DNA of 64,000 nucleotides, taken from assembly GCA_039621445.1 (NCBI GenBank), contig CP154956.1, positions 22,176,001 to 22,240,000 of the forward strand. Reading direction: 5' to 3'. Shown here one piece after another: positions 32,863 through 43,442 of the stretch. The position numbers were made by a program, and so were the translations under genes. The first letter of the stretch is position 1. Each line of letters starts with the position of its first letter. Origin of the DNA: Euglena gracilis. Taxonomy: Eukaryota > Euglenida > Euglenophyceae > Euglenales. A model generated the notes under the pieces. It saw only the letters and a program-made list of their open reading frames with translations, was not told the origin of the DNA and did not search any database.

Positions 32863-33501
32863 GGGTGGAGGAAGTAGGCAAACTGTGCGACGGGGTGGGG
32901 GTGGTCGGACCCCCCCTGCCCGGGAGGTGGGGGGTCGACCAGCCCCCCACCCACCATGGCACCTTCAAAGAAAATTCCTTCGGTGACTTCGGAGCTTGGG
33001 TTGGTTTTGTCTGGTCAGTTGAGGTGGATTGGACATCAGAACGTTTTTGTCACTGGGCTGGCCATGAATGGCAGAGTAAAGTTGGTGTAGCAACAACCTT
33101 CATGATGTTCGAGAAGAATTTTTCGCCTTTGGCCAGGTGCTATACCAAGCATTGTGTCCCAGGCGCCGGTTTGGGCGTGAACCTGGTGCCTGGGATAGAT
33201 CAATTGACACCCACCCTGTGGGACCTGTGGAACCTGGCGTCTGGGACACAGCTTTTGAAACCGTTTCGGGGCTCCAGGTTCACACACGAACCGGGGTCTG
33301 AGGAATCAAGACGAATTTCGGGCCACTTTTGGGCGACTTTTGTCCGAAATGCACGCTGATCATGGCCCCGGTGGAACATTGGCGCTGGTTCTGGAGGTCG
33401 GGCTGACCATTGGTCAAGCCAACCATGGTCGGGCCGACCTCTGGAGGTCGGCCCGACCTCCAGAGGCCAGTGCATTGGTGCTGTTTCGCTACCATCCCCC
33501 C

Positions 33502-33514
33502 CCCCCTCGATCTC

Positions 33515-33568
<54 letters not shown>

Positions 33569-33605
33569 CCCCCCCCCCCCCCCCCACCCTCCCCCACCCA
33601 CCCCC
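33502..33605. repeat. Poly-C tract, about 85 bases almost pure C
   Basis: Runs of C broken only by single T or A positions. It is the longest homopolymer-like tract in the window and prone to length error. Confidence 0.95.
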
Positions 33606-34385
33606 TACCCGGGCCAGTTTTAGTTGGGGTATGGGACAAGTTGGCGGGGGGGGGGGGGGGGGATGGTTTCCGCCTGCCACCAGAAAATTTCACAAATCGG
33701 TTGCCTGAGGGCCAGAGGGCTGGATCGTAGTGGTGCGGGTTATTTGAAGGGTTGGGACTTGGATTTTATGGGTTGGCAATGCCCAGGCAGTGACGAGGCC
33801 TGATGGCCATGGCCTGATTTTTGGCCCATTTTCCCAGTGTCTGAGAGGGCACTCAGGGGGAGGAAGGAGGGGGAAAAGACGAAAGAGCTGTTCCCTTCTT
33901 GGGGGCAATCTGTCGGCGGACTTGTATCTTCCCTGCTTACCCACCTTTGGAACATCCTCCCCAACCAGGGTGCGGTTTGGCCAAAGCTGAACCCCAGCAC
34001 AACACAGAAACCCCACTTTGGCCATTTTTCTGGCCACGCTGAACTTGGCCAGGGAGAAAGCAGCTGCAAACGGGTTGTCACCCAACAGCTCACTGACTTA
34101 GACTGAAGGGGGGGGTCCTCTTACGTCGGCCGACTAGTCGGTCAATTGTTCAGTCGACCGACCAGTCGGCCGACTCAACAGTCTAATGTTGTTTTGAAGG
34201 GTGTGTTTGCAACACTGAAAGCTGAAAAAAACAACTCAGATTTGTGTGTGCAATTCTTGATTCCCTTGTGCTTCCGAGACATTTTGGGGGCCAATCCATT
34301 TTTGTTTCTCAAATGTCCGAGGGCCCCAAAACAACAAAACAAGGCGTTTTGGGACCCTCACCCCCACCCCCTAGTTTTGGGGGGG
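33606..34385. other. Intronic sequence, no gene recognised
   Basis: Mixed composition. 34,118-34,180 holds GTCGGCCGAC and GTCGACCGAC palindromes. Confidence 0.4.
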
Positions 34386-34387
34386 AG

Positions 34388-34515
34388 GTACCTACAGCCG
34401 ACCAGGGCCGGACAGGGCCGACCAGGGGCGACTATGATTTTCAAGGCCCCCGTAGGTGTGGGTTCCGACCAGGGCCGACCAGGACCGACCAGGGCCGACT
34501 TGCATGTGGTTGGCC
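34388..34515. repeat. GGCCGACCA short repeat cluster
   Basis: CAGGGCCGACCAGG-type units recur about six times. A related palindromic form occurs at 40,615-40,690 and 33,390-33,470. Confidence 0.8.
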
Positions 34516-34628
34516 GACCGAAGGGGAATGGATGAAGGAATTCGGAAGCTTTCCCTCTTGACCAAGCACCTCTGATGAGGCTGGGCGATGCTGGGTGATG
34601 CTGGGCGATGCTGGCATTCTTTTTTGTA

Positions 34629-34812
34629 TACCACCCCCCCCCTTATTGTCCCACCGACCTCTCCCCGGGAGGCCCGACCGGACAATAAGGGGGGGGGGGA
34701 CAATAAGGGGATACCAAAGGAATTTCATTGGCCGGGCCAAAAAATCCCCCCGTCGGCCGGGGCCCAGGGACAATAAGGGGGGGGGGGACAAAAAGGGGGG
34801 GGGGGGGGGGGG
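34629..34812. mobile_element. Putative miniature element with TTATTGTCC core and C/G-run ends
   Basis: After TA at 34,629-34,630 the sequence is CCACCCCCCCCCTTATTGTC. The complement GGACAATAAGGGGGGGG follows at 34,679-34,710 and again at 34,768-34,790. The architecture matches the TA/C-run elements, but the right boundary is unclear. Confidence 0.55.
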
Positions 34813-35700
34813 TTTTAAAAAAACAAAAACTTTGGGGTTAATTTTTCACAAATCTCCAGTTTTACACCCATTTTGGCCATTAAGGATCAGTTTTTGCTAC
34901 TTTGGGGGCTGTTCGTCACTGATTTTTGCAAATATTGGGCTAATTTGGGTCAATATGATCATATTTTATGGCATTTTGGCCATTTTGCGCCTTTTTGGTA
35001 AATTGGGTCATTTTTTCACAATTTTGTGGATTTTGTTGGCATTTTTGGGTAATTTTTGGTTATTTTAAGCCGTTTTAGTCAGTTTGGTTGCTTTTGGGGA
35101 GCCAATGGATGAATACAGATACTGGACAGATGCCGGACAAGATGCAGATGCTGAACAAGTTGCAGATGCTGGTGTGCCAAATGTTGTCATTTGGGGTCAG
35201 GCTTCTTTTCTGGTTTTGCAGTGGCCCAAGTTACGACCATTTTTTGACCAACTTTGGCCATTTTGCAAATTTTCATATTGAGCCTCAAAGTACACCCCCG
35301 GCATAAAGCGCCGGAAAATTTTATTTTGCCCCCGCAGAGGAGGAGGGGTGGGGTGGGGGGACTCCCCTGCCAAAACGGGGGGTGGGGTGGGGGGGACCCT
35401 CCCCCCACCGCAGCTTCGTGCGGAAAATTGGCCATGCTACTTCTGGAGGTCGGGCCGAACTAGGTTGGGCCGACCATTGGCCATGACTTATCAACCTCCA
35501 CTGCACCGCAATACCCTCCCTTTTTTGGAAATGTAAGCCCCCCCTCAAAAATTTGATTCTCTTATTTCAGTTCAAAATGAACGGAAACACAGCCGAATGT
35601 CCCTAAAAATGTCAAAAAGTGTTCCAAATTCAAAAAAAAATGGTGGAAAACGGCCAAATCAGGTGAGATCCGTGGCCAATGACAAATCCCCCTGTGTGTG
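34813..35700. other. Intronic sequence, TTTTGG-rich, no gene recognised
   Basis: 34,840-35,090 is a T/G-rich stretch with TTTTGGCCATTTTG-type words. The remainder includes two G/C-run blocks (35,335-35,410). Confidence 0.4.
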
Positions 35701-35706
35701 CAGGGC

Positions 35707-35755
35707 CCTGCTAACCCTAACCCTAACCCTGACCCTGACCCTAACCCCAACCGTA
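35707..35755. repeat. Interstitial telomere-like (CCCTAA)n tract
   Basis: CTAACCCTAACCCTAACCCT with some CCCTGA units, orientation CCCTAA on +. Confidence 0.92.
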
Positions 35756-35815
35756 CTCCTTCATTTACCAACTTCGAAAAAAGTCGGCGGTCGGATGGCG
35801 AACAAGTGCCTCTTT

Positions 35816-36462
35816 TTAAAACCTATTTTCTGGGCCCGACGCCTGTCTTGAGATTCTGCTGACATTAACGAATTTCAGGCTGAAATTGTTTATGTCGGTC
35901 GATTTCCATTCAGGCGCTCGTTTATGTCGGTCGATTTCCATTCAGGCGCCCATTTATGTCAGTCGATTTCCATTCCATTGAAATCTGTTGCTGGTCAGAT
36001 TGGGAATTTTAATGACTTTTTGGACATTTTGGATTTCCCTTTTTTTTCGACATTTTTGGTCCTATGGGGTTGTGGAGGTGTTATGGACCAGAAAAAAACC
36101 AATTTTTGTGGTCAGGTGATCACAGCTGGCTGAACTTTGGATGGAACAGACGGAAGGACGGAACCTGAGATTATCATTTTCTGGAACTTCAGAAAAAGCA
36201 TTCGGCAAATTTGTCCTGAACCAGTTGTCCTCACCGGTCATCTGAAAGAAAAGCTTTCGGGCGAGGAGTGATTTGGCAATGTTAAACCTATTTTCTGGGC
36301 TCGACACCTGTATTGCAATTCAAAGGGTGTTTTCATGGCAACATGGCTTTGGTCAAAATCTGTGTTTCTAAAAAAAACGCAGACTCTGACCTGAGTCTGT
36401 GTTTCGAAACGCTGAGTTTGTTTCTGCGTTTTGAAACGCAGACTCAGGTCAGAGTCTGCGTT
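35816..36462. repeat. Inverted copy pair, left member (partner 46,440-47,115)
   Basis: About 650 bases are the reverse complement of 46,440-47,115 at roughly 85 percent by eye. They include GGCCCGACGCCTGTCTTGA, the CATTCAGGCGC minisatellite and the TGGTCAGGTGATCACAGCTG segment. The similarity resumes at 37,087-37,195 after a transposon insertion. Confidence 0.9.
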
Positions 36463-36464
36463 TA

Positions 36465-37084
36465 CCATGCCCCCCCCCCCATATTGTACCCCCCCCATAA
36501 TGTACCCCCCCCATGGGGTACCCCCCCCACCATGGACCATGACCTTGGCCGCCCCCATATTGCCTTGGCCGCCCCCATATTGTACCCCCCCATAATGTAC
36601 CTCCAGGGTTCGATATAAGGACAGGTGGGGGGGGGGCCGGACCACCCCCTGCGGGGCAGGAGGGGGGGGGGGGGGGGGGACACCCCCCCCATCTAAACAC
36701 GTGCGCGGTCAGGCTGGCTGAATTTTCTGCCCGGCGCAAAGCGCCGGGCCGAAAAATTTTGACCCCCCAAAACGACCAAAAGTGCCATTTTGGGCACTTT
36801 TTGGGCAAAAATGTGCCAAAAATGCAAAAAATTTTCGACGCGAAGCGCCGGAGGAAAAAATCGACCCTGTTGGGGTGGGTCAATTTTTGCCCCCGAGGGT
36901 CGGTCCGGACCCCCCTTGCAGGTGGGGGTGGTGGTCCGGACCCCCCTGCGGGCCAGGGGGGGGGGGGGGTGGGGGGACACCCCCACCTAAACCATGTACC
37001 CCCTCCTTATATCGAACCCTGTGTACCTCCCCCCCCCAGAAAAATGGCTCCCAGGGGGGTGTACAATATGGGGGGGGGGCATGG
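36465..37084. mobile_element. TA-flanked miniature element with CATATTGTAC core, interrupted by a hAT-like element
   Basis: Ends CCATGCCCCCCCCCCATATT and complement are each bounded by TA (36,463-36,464 and 37,085-37,086). The empty site is visible in the inverted paralogue at 46,430-46,455, where GCGTTTAAGAC is uninterrupted. Removing the nested element leaves about 194 bases. The core CATA(A/T)TGTAC repeats between C runs. Confidence 0.93.
36604..37021. mobile_element. hAT-like miniature transposon, copy 2 (nested)
   Basis: Ends CAGGGTTCGATATAAGGA and its exact complement are flanked by a perfect 8-bp duplication TGTACCTC (36,596-36,603 and 37,022-37,029). It lies inside the TA-flanked element, so it is the younger of the two. 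Confidence 0.95.
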
Positions 37085-37086
37085 TA

Positions 37087-37850
37087 AGACGCAGTTCTTG
37101 ACATAGAGACTGTTTCTTTCAAAATGGAAGAAAAAAGCATTCCGAAAAAACAGAGACAAAAGGTTGGTCAACATTAACGGATTTCAGGCTGAAACCGTGT
37201 CTGGGGGCTCCGGTTTCATGCCCGAACCGGCGTCTGGGACGCCGGTTAGGGCGGGAAATTTCTGCGCCGAACCGGCGTCCCAGACGGCGGGTCGGGCGTG
37301 AAAGCGGCGTCTGGGAGACCCAAAATAAAAAGTGCCAAAAAAGTGTCCAAAAGGGTTTGTGGACGGGTGGAAATCATATTTGAGCAGTTTTTGGGTGGTC
37401 TTGGGCCAGTTTTTTTTTGGGGGGCCAGAAATTGGGGTTTTTTGAGCAACAATTTCCTTTTGGCCAATTTTGGAGAATTTCTGAAATAGAATACCATGCA
37501 GCATGGCAGAAATCTAAGGCCATCTGCAGTAAGCCCTTGAGAAGAGCTTTCGATCGATGGGCAACATGGCAGCTGAAAAGTGGAATTTCAGATATGCAAA
37601 TGGGGTCCGAAAAATGCGGAAAAATGCGATCGCTGATTTTGAGGGCGCTTTGCAATCTGGCTGAGTTCTGTGGGCACCAAGCGAAAGGTGTTGGCGAGAC
37701 CTTTCGTTTGATATGCAATATGCAACCTGAGCTGTGGGATTTGACAAACTAGGATGTCAAATTTTGGAATACACAATCGCTGAAAATAAGCGCTGCATGC
37801 ATTATGGCCGAATCCTGTGGCCATCTGTCGAAAGCCCTTTAAAAGAGCTT
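37087..37850. repeat. Mosaic repeat with partners at 46,340-46,440 and 47,780-48,500
   Basis: 37,087-37,195 continues the inverted pair after the insertion. From 37,200 GACGCCGGTTCGGGC units appear. 37,320-37,560 is the reverse complement of about 48,180-48,420 (AAATAAAAAGTGCC box, ATACCATGCAG box). No gene is recognised. Confidence 0.75.
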
Positions 37851-37857
37851 TCAATTA

Positions 37858-38208
37858 CCTCCCCCCCCCTTGTCGTTGACACGCCAATGTTCCAGGAAAG
37901 TGTCGTTGACACGGGGGGTGTGTCAACGACACGCCGTGTCAACGACACAGTACCTAAAAAAAAATCGACCGCACCAGTGACAATGAATGACCCCGTGAAT
38001 GCATGTCCGCCACACTGTGGCGGGTGCGAATGGGGATGACATTCGAAGCCATGGCTGGAAAGAAGATTCAACCCATTTTGAAATGTCCTGGCTGAAATTT
38101 GTCAGAAAACTGTGGCCAACAAAAAAGAAAAAAGATGTTCCAGGAAAGTTTCGTTGACACGGGGGGTGTGTAAACGACACGCCGTGTCAACGACAAGGGG
38201 GGGGGAGG
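37858..38208. mobile_element. TA-flanked miniature element with GTCGTTGACA core
   Basis: Left end CCTCCCCCCCCCTTGTCGTT and right-end complement CCTCCCCCCCCCTTGTCGTT agree. TA lies at 37,856-37,857 and 38,209-38,210. The sub-terminal GTGTCAACGACAC palindromes and ATGTTCCAGGAAAGT boxes are present on both sides. Confidence 0.9.
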
Positions 38209-38381
38209 TAATGGGTAACATGCCTTCATAAGTATGAAATCTGCCATTTTTGACCGGCGGCCCATTTGGGCCAAAATTACCCAAAACAGCCCCAAACATG
38301 GGTATTTTGGGCGAAATTGGCCGTGATTCCCTAGCCGCCGGTTCGGGCATGAAACCGGAGCCCCCTAGCCACGGTTTCAAA

Positions 38382-38503
38382 AACTGTGTCCCAGACGCCG
38401 GTTCGGGCGGGAAACCTGTGCCTGGGACGCCGGTTCGGGCTACCGCCCGAACCGGCGTCCCAGGCACAGGTTTCCCGCCCGAACCGGCGTCTGGGACACA
38501 GTT
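38382..38503. repeat. Perfect 59-bp palindrome (cruciform-type)
   Basis: Arms 38,382-38,440 and 38,445-38,503 are exact reverse complements around TACC. Each arm holds two GACGCCGGTTCGGGC units. Confidence 0.97.
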
Positions 38504-38599
38504 CTCGATATAGAAACTAACAGTGTCCCAAAACGGAACAAAAAGGCATTCAAAAAAGGAAACAAAAGGTTGGTCGATTTGCAAGACATTGGAATCCAT

Positions 38600-38912
38600 T
38601 CATGTCAGTTGATTTCCATTCAGGCGCCCGTTTATGTCAGTCGATTTCCATTCAGGCGCCCGTTTATGTCAGTCGATTTCCATTCAGGCGCCATTTATGT
38701 CAGTCGATTTCCATTCAGGCGCCCGTTAATGGGCCAAAAACCATTTTTTTGACCATATTTCCGTCCATGCGGTTCGGTCGGTCGAATGAATATCAAGACA
38801 GGCGTCGGGCCCAGACAAAAATAGGTTTTAGAAAAATCGACCAACACTAACAGATTCAGCAGGGGCACCGGGCGGCTGGCTTCGCTCGCTCGCGCCCGGC
38901 GCCCGTGCTGAA
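38600..38912. repeat. CATTCAGGCGCC minisatellite and flank (partner 45,899-46,235)
   Basis: Four ~32-base units GTCAGTCGATTTCCATTCAG plus GCGCCCGTTTAT are followed by TCAAGACAGGCGTCGGGCCC and the GACCAACACTAACAGATTCAG box. The whole is inverted at 45,899-46,235. Further units lie at 35,895-35,985 and 46,950-47,040. Confidence 0.9.
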
Positions 38913-39235
38913 ACCGTGCTTGGGCCGATTTCGAGACTTTAAAAGTCTTAAATCTTCGCCCAAAACACGGTTTCAAACAAGAACAGTGTTTTGGGCCAAG
39001 GTTTTAGGGGGGCCCAGGGGCGACCACGGCGCCTTCGGCGCCGCGGTCCCCGCCCCTGGGCTCCCCCTAACTCTTGGCCCAAACACAGTTCTTGACACAG
39101 AATCTGTTAGTGTCGGTCGATTTTTGTATAGAAGCCCTGAAATTGCCGAGTTGGGCTGCAGCCAGCTGTTCTGAAACGTGATAAATTGGCCCCTACTAGG
39201 TACCAGCTACCCCAAAGAGCCACCCAACTAGGGTT

Positions 39236-39800
39236 AATACACATGGGGGGACCCTCGCTCGGCGCCTCGCTCAGGGCCCCCACCTTTTTAACCCCAGTTG
39301 GTCGGCTCTTTGGGTTCCCCCGCCCCCCCCCCCCCTCAATAACAAAATCCCTTCGCTGCCGGACCGTTTTGTGAGCATGTGCAATCAGACACCCATTGCC
39401 AGAGGGCGCCTTCGGCGCCCTTGGTCGTCTAGCGGGGGGCGCCCTTGGTTGTCTAGCGGGGGGGTGGCCCGCCCCCCCCGCACCCCCCCCGCCCAGTAAC
39501 AAAATCCCTTCGCTGCCGGACCCTTTGGTGAGCATGCGCAATCAGACACCTAACCCTAACCTTAAACGTGACCCGAACCCTTACCCCAACCGTAACCCGA
39601 AACCCTAACCCTAACCCTATACTTAACCCAAATCCGAACCCTAACCCCAACCCTGACCCTGACCCTAACCCTACTCCTCCATTAAGTGGCTTAAAAAAAT
39701 TTAAAATTTGAGGACTATACACATGGGGGGACCCTTGCTCGGCTCCTTCAGCGCCTCGCTCGGGTCCCCCCATATTTTTAACCCTAGTTGGGCGGCTCTT
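39236..39800. repeat. Two directly repeated segments and a CCCTAA-type tract
   Basis: ACACATGGGGGGACCC with the following CTCGGCGCCTCGCTC-like segment occurs at 39,238-39,315 and 39,720-39,800. CCCTTCGCTGCCGGACC with AATCAGACACC occurs at 39,346-39,395 and 39,500-39,550. A degenerate CCCTAACCC tract fills 39,550-39,680. Confidence 0.85.
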
Positions 39801-40136
39801 TGGATTCGCTGGGTACCTTGTAGAGACCAATCTAACAACGTTGAGCGGGAAATGTTCTGCTGTTTGGATAAGGATCGTAACCCTAACCCTGCTCCTTCAA
39901 ATAACGTCGAAATGTTTTTTTGGGCACAGGAAAACGCCACCAGCAAATTCTTTTGCAGGCCGCCTTCGGCTCCCTAGGTCGACTGGCAGGGAGAAGCAGT
40001 TAAAAAAAAAATCCCCTTGAGCACGGCAAGGACGGCCATGCGTTTATGCACGCCAGGATACTCCAGTTTATAGGTGCAAAGACAATGTTTCTCCGCAGGG
40101 GGGGTTTAAATCTCCAGAAGGGGGGGGGTAGTGCGG

Positions 40137-40594
40137 TAGGGCTGTTTCGATTAATCGATTGATCGATTAATCGTTCGTCATCGCCGTTTAATTGAATCGT
40201 TCGGCCCATTGCTATTAATCGTTCATTGTGGATGTAAACCACAATATTTATTGAAATCAACAAGAATTTGTGGGGTAGTCAGTCAGATAGCACACACCAT
40301 GAAAGCGGTTGTTAAAAGTGGCCAACGAGTCAGCGAACGTGCCCGTGAAACATCGCGTGATTCTGATTAAGATACAGCAGTTCCTAATAAGCTTCGTTCT
40401 GCCATGTAAACAGAGAATGAAACAAAAATTCGTCAGCAGGCACACAAAGAAATGGTCTATGTTCATAGAATTTCTCAGGCAGATTTCATTATCAAAAATT
40501 GTAAGGGACCAATTAATCGTTAATCGTCCGAGACGCCCCGATTAATCGCGATTAATCGTTCGCCAGCCCGAAACGATTAATTGACACAACCCTA
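40137..40594. mobile_element. hAT-like non-autonomous element with ATTAATCG ends
   Basis: Left end TAGGGCTGTTTCGATTAATC and right-end complement TAGGGTTGTGTCAATTAATC are flanked by AGTGCGG (40,130-40,136 and 40,595-40,601). With one further mismatched base the duplication is 8 bp. The interior (458 bases in all) has no recognisable transposase. Confidence 0.85.
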
Positions 40595-40777
40595 AGTGCG
40601 GATAATTGCATTTCCTACCGACCAGGTCGGGCCGACCCACAATGGTCGGGCCGACCTGGTCGGCCCGACCATGGTCGGGACGACCCGCAATTTGGTCATC
40701 CGAGATTTTCCGACCGGGGCCTTCAGGATGAAAGCTGGGGCTGGGCACAATTTTTTTTTTGTAACCGTGAATTGAGG

Positions 40778-40910
40778 CCCGGCGCCTGCCCTGTATTTCG
40801 TGGGTGTGAACACGAAATACAGGGCGTTATTTTCAATTCACGAATACAGGCTGTATTTGTGAATTGGGTATTCACGAAATACAGGCTGTATTTCGTGAAT
40901 TGTATTTTTT
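40778..40910. repeat. Palindromic GTATTTCGTGAATT repeat, copy 1
   Basis: GGCCCGGCGCCTGCCCTGTA at the left end, then four alternating CACGAAATACAGG/CTGTATTTCGTG units. Copy 2 lies at 42,890-43,078 and ends in the inverted GCAGGCGCCGGGCC. Confidence 0.88.
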
Positions 40911-41151
40911 TTGTTTTTATAACAGCTTCTGAAACTAGAAACCTTCTTGCATCACATCGTCTGAAATAATTCAGAAAAAAACCAAATGCACAAAGCAAAA
41001 GAAAATTGAATGGCATGTCCTAGGTGATAAATGAAGGCGGTGCACAACTAGTGCAACGTCAGATAGCAAAGTGCCATGGATTTACGCCGGGAAAGCTAAC
41101 GAGGTTTGCACGAATGACACACCCATGACCCATGTTTGGGCTAATGGCATA

Positions 41152-41978
41152 AGGGGGAGCACACGGCTGGCCGACGGCTGGCCGACGGCGTGACGGAAGC
41201 CGGGTCCTGTCGTTGAGCTTTTGTTGATTGCAAATGCCTAATTTGGTGTGCCTCTTGCAAATTTTGGAAGGCAAATTCCTAATTTAGTGTGCCAATTCCT
41301 AATTTTGAGGTGCAAATTCCTATTTTCATGTGTATATTCCTAATTTTGAGTGGCAAATGCCTAATTTTGGGTGTAAAATGCTGATATTTTGAGTGGTAAT
41401 CCCAAGTTTGGTGTGCCAATGCCTTCTTTTGAGTGGTAAATTCCTAATTAGTGAAAAAGTTCCTAATTTTGAGGGGATTTGGTGGGCCAATTCCTAACTT
41501 TGAGTGATTAATGCCTAATTTGGGGTGCAAAGCCCTACAAGAGGGGTTGCTTTGGGCAATTTTTTAGTCACTTGAAACCGTTCCACACAAAATTTCAGCC
41601 TTTTTCCGTCCATAACAGGGAATTTTTGTTAGTTCGTGGAAAATGGACCACCAATTGAACAACTTTTAGTCATTCGAATAATTTATGGCAAAATTCCTTC
41701 ACAATGACTATGGAATGACCCAAAAATCGGCTGAAATGGTCAAAATTGGTCAAAAAAAGTCCCAAAATTGGCAAAATTGACAAAAATCGACGAAAAATGA
41801 CTTCAAATGGGCAAAAATGCAGCCTCCACGAACGATGAACATGACCTTGACAGGGGATTGGCGGCGAAATTGTTTTTGTATTGTCGAGCTGTGGCTCGGG
41901 TCATTTTCCTGTGAGTCACACGGCTGGCCGACGGCTGGCCGACGGCTGGCCGACGGCTGGCCGACGGCGTGCTCCCCC
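41152..41978. mobile_element. TA-flanked 0.83-kb element with internal CCTAATTTTGAGTGGCAAAT ladder, copy 1
   Basis: Ends AGGGGGAGCAC and GTGCTCCCCC are bounded by TA (41,150-41,151 and 41,979-41,980). The right end has four CGGCTGGCCGA units. The left half is a ladder of ~22-28-base units around TTCCTAATTTTGAG. A related element is at 43,549-44,387. Confidence 0.88.
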
Positions 41979-42155
41979 TAAATGCACACAACGCCAGTGG
42001 TATGAAAGGGAACAAGCATCGCACTGCACTCGATTTCAAGGAGGTGAGCAAATGCGGATTGCTCTGTCCCTGCCATTCCGGACGCTTTCTTTTTGGCAGC
42101 CTCTAGCTGAAGGTCATCGTGCAGGGGGTTCTTTCTGTTCTCCCAACCCTGCTTA

Positions 42156-42397
42156 CCACCTCCCCCCCCCCTAATTGACCCCCCCCCCTAATTGACCAAA
42201 CTCCCCGGGGAAAATTTTTTCAACCTCCCCCCCTAATTGACTGCCCGGGGGGATTCCGTGCCGAAGCACCCCCTAATTGACGGTACCCCCCCCCCTAATT
42301 GACCAACCCCCCCCCTAATTGAACCCCCCCCCTAATTGACCAAAGGGGGGGTCCCGTGGAGAGGTCCCACGGTCAATTAGGGGGGGGGGGGAGGTGG
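42156..42397. mobile_element. TA-flanked miniature element with CCCCTAATTGACC core
   Basis: Ends CCACCTCCCCCCCCCCTAAT and complement, with TA at 42,154-42,155 and 42,398-42,399. The core CCTAATTGA occurs about seven times, each after a C run, and once inverted at the right end. Confidence 0.92.
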
Positions 42398-42525
42398 TAA
42401 TCGTGGCCAAAAATTCAGCAACTTTTGGGAGTTGTGTCAACATTCTGTCCATGGTGTTTGCCGCTTTCTTCGCCATTTTTTGGAGAACAGAGTGAGGAGA
42501 AACACGGGGTGAAGGTGCGAAAATA

Positions 42526-42691
42526 CCATGCCCCCCCCATATAAGACCCCCCCTCGGGAGCCAAAATCCCAGGGGGGGGGTCTTATATGTGGGGGTCTTA
42601 TATGGGGGGTCAATCCCGGCCAAAGGGCTGGCCTTCGGCCGGCCAGGGGGGGGGTCTTATATGGGGGGGTCTTATATGGGGGGGGGCATGG
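42526..42691. mobile_element. TA-flanked miniature element with CATATAAGACC core
   Basis: Ends CCATGCCCCCCCCATATAAG and complement, with TA at 42,524-42,525 and 42,692-42,693. The core GGTCTTATATG recurs five times. It shares the CCATGCCCC terminus with 36,465-37,084. Confidence 0.93.
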
Positions 42692-42884
42692 TAGCACTGA
42701 AAAGCTCTAAAAACGAAAAGCATTGTGGGGGCCTTTGCGGGGGGACCGGCCGCCTTCGGCGCCCCCCCCCCCCCGAAGTGCCCCCCTATAACTTGGCCTT
42801 ACATCCATATCTCGTTTTCCAGGACCAGGGGTGTGTTATCAATGTGTTCCAGGTCATCTGGACAATGTTTTCACATTTTGGTTT

Positions 42885-43080
42885 CTATTCACGGAATACA
42901 GGGCGTTATTTTCAATTCACGAATACAGGCTGTATTTGTGAATTGGGTATTCACAAAATACAGGCTGTATTTCGTGAATTGGATTTTTTGAGAATTTTGG
43001 GCAAAAAAAAACGCCCCAAAAGTGCCCGAAACCATGGCGTGAAGCACATCAACGAAATACAGGGCAGGCGCCGGGCCTCT
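42885..43080. repeat. Palindromic GTATTTCGTGAATT repeat, copy 2
   Basis: 90 bases are almost identical to 40,815-40,905. The right end ACGAAATACAGGGCAGGCGC is the inverted left terminus of copy 1. Confidence 0.88.
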
Positions 43081-43440
43081 TAATTAACGGTTAGATTTTT
43101 GATCTTTTTGAAACCCGGCGGTGAAACCCACCCTTTTGACCCTCTGGTTCCGCGGAGACCCTCCACGGTGGTGTGGGCATCATTTGCCGAATTTGGGACC
43201 TGGGGAACAGGCCCAATTTGGGTGTTTTTCAGCCTCTGCGCCAGGTTCAAATACCTGACTTTGAACGCCGGGAGGTGTGTAGCTGGACGCATAACACAAA
43301 TCATACGCCGCCATTCAAATGCTGCAAATATGACAATGAACGAAGCTTTCGGTAGGCGATTCCATGCTTCACCATCCACAAAACGGTTTTAAACAACATC
43401 TTTGCTTGCGGTATCAAACGGACGGAAGCTGAATATGGAA
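43081..43440. other. Intronic sequence, no gene recognised
   Basis: Non-repetitive within the window. Frames of about 100 codons are open on both strands but show no family resemblance. Confidence 0.4.
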
Positions 43441-43442
43441 AA

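Noticed and set aside
32691-33359. 222-codon frame with mixed composition
   Set aside because: It crosses a dispersed repeat (32,885-32,990) and GGCGCC repeat units; no domain or splice context.
42920-43379. Candidate coding exon between repeats in intron 3
   Set aside because: Frames of about 100 codons exist on both strands without recognisable similarity or clear splice sites.
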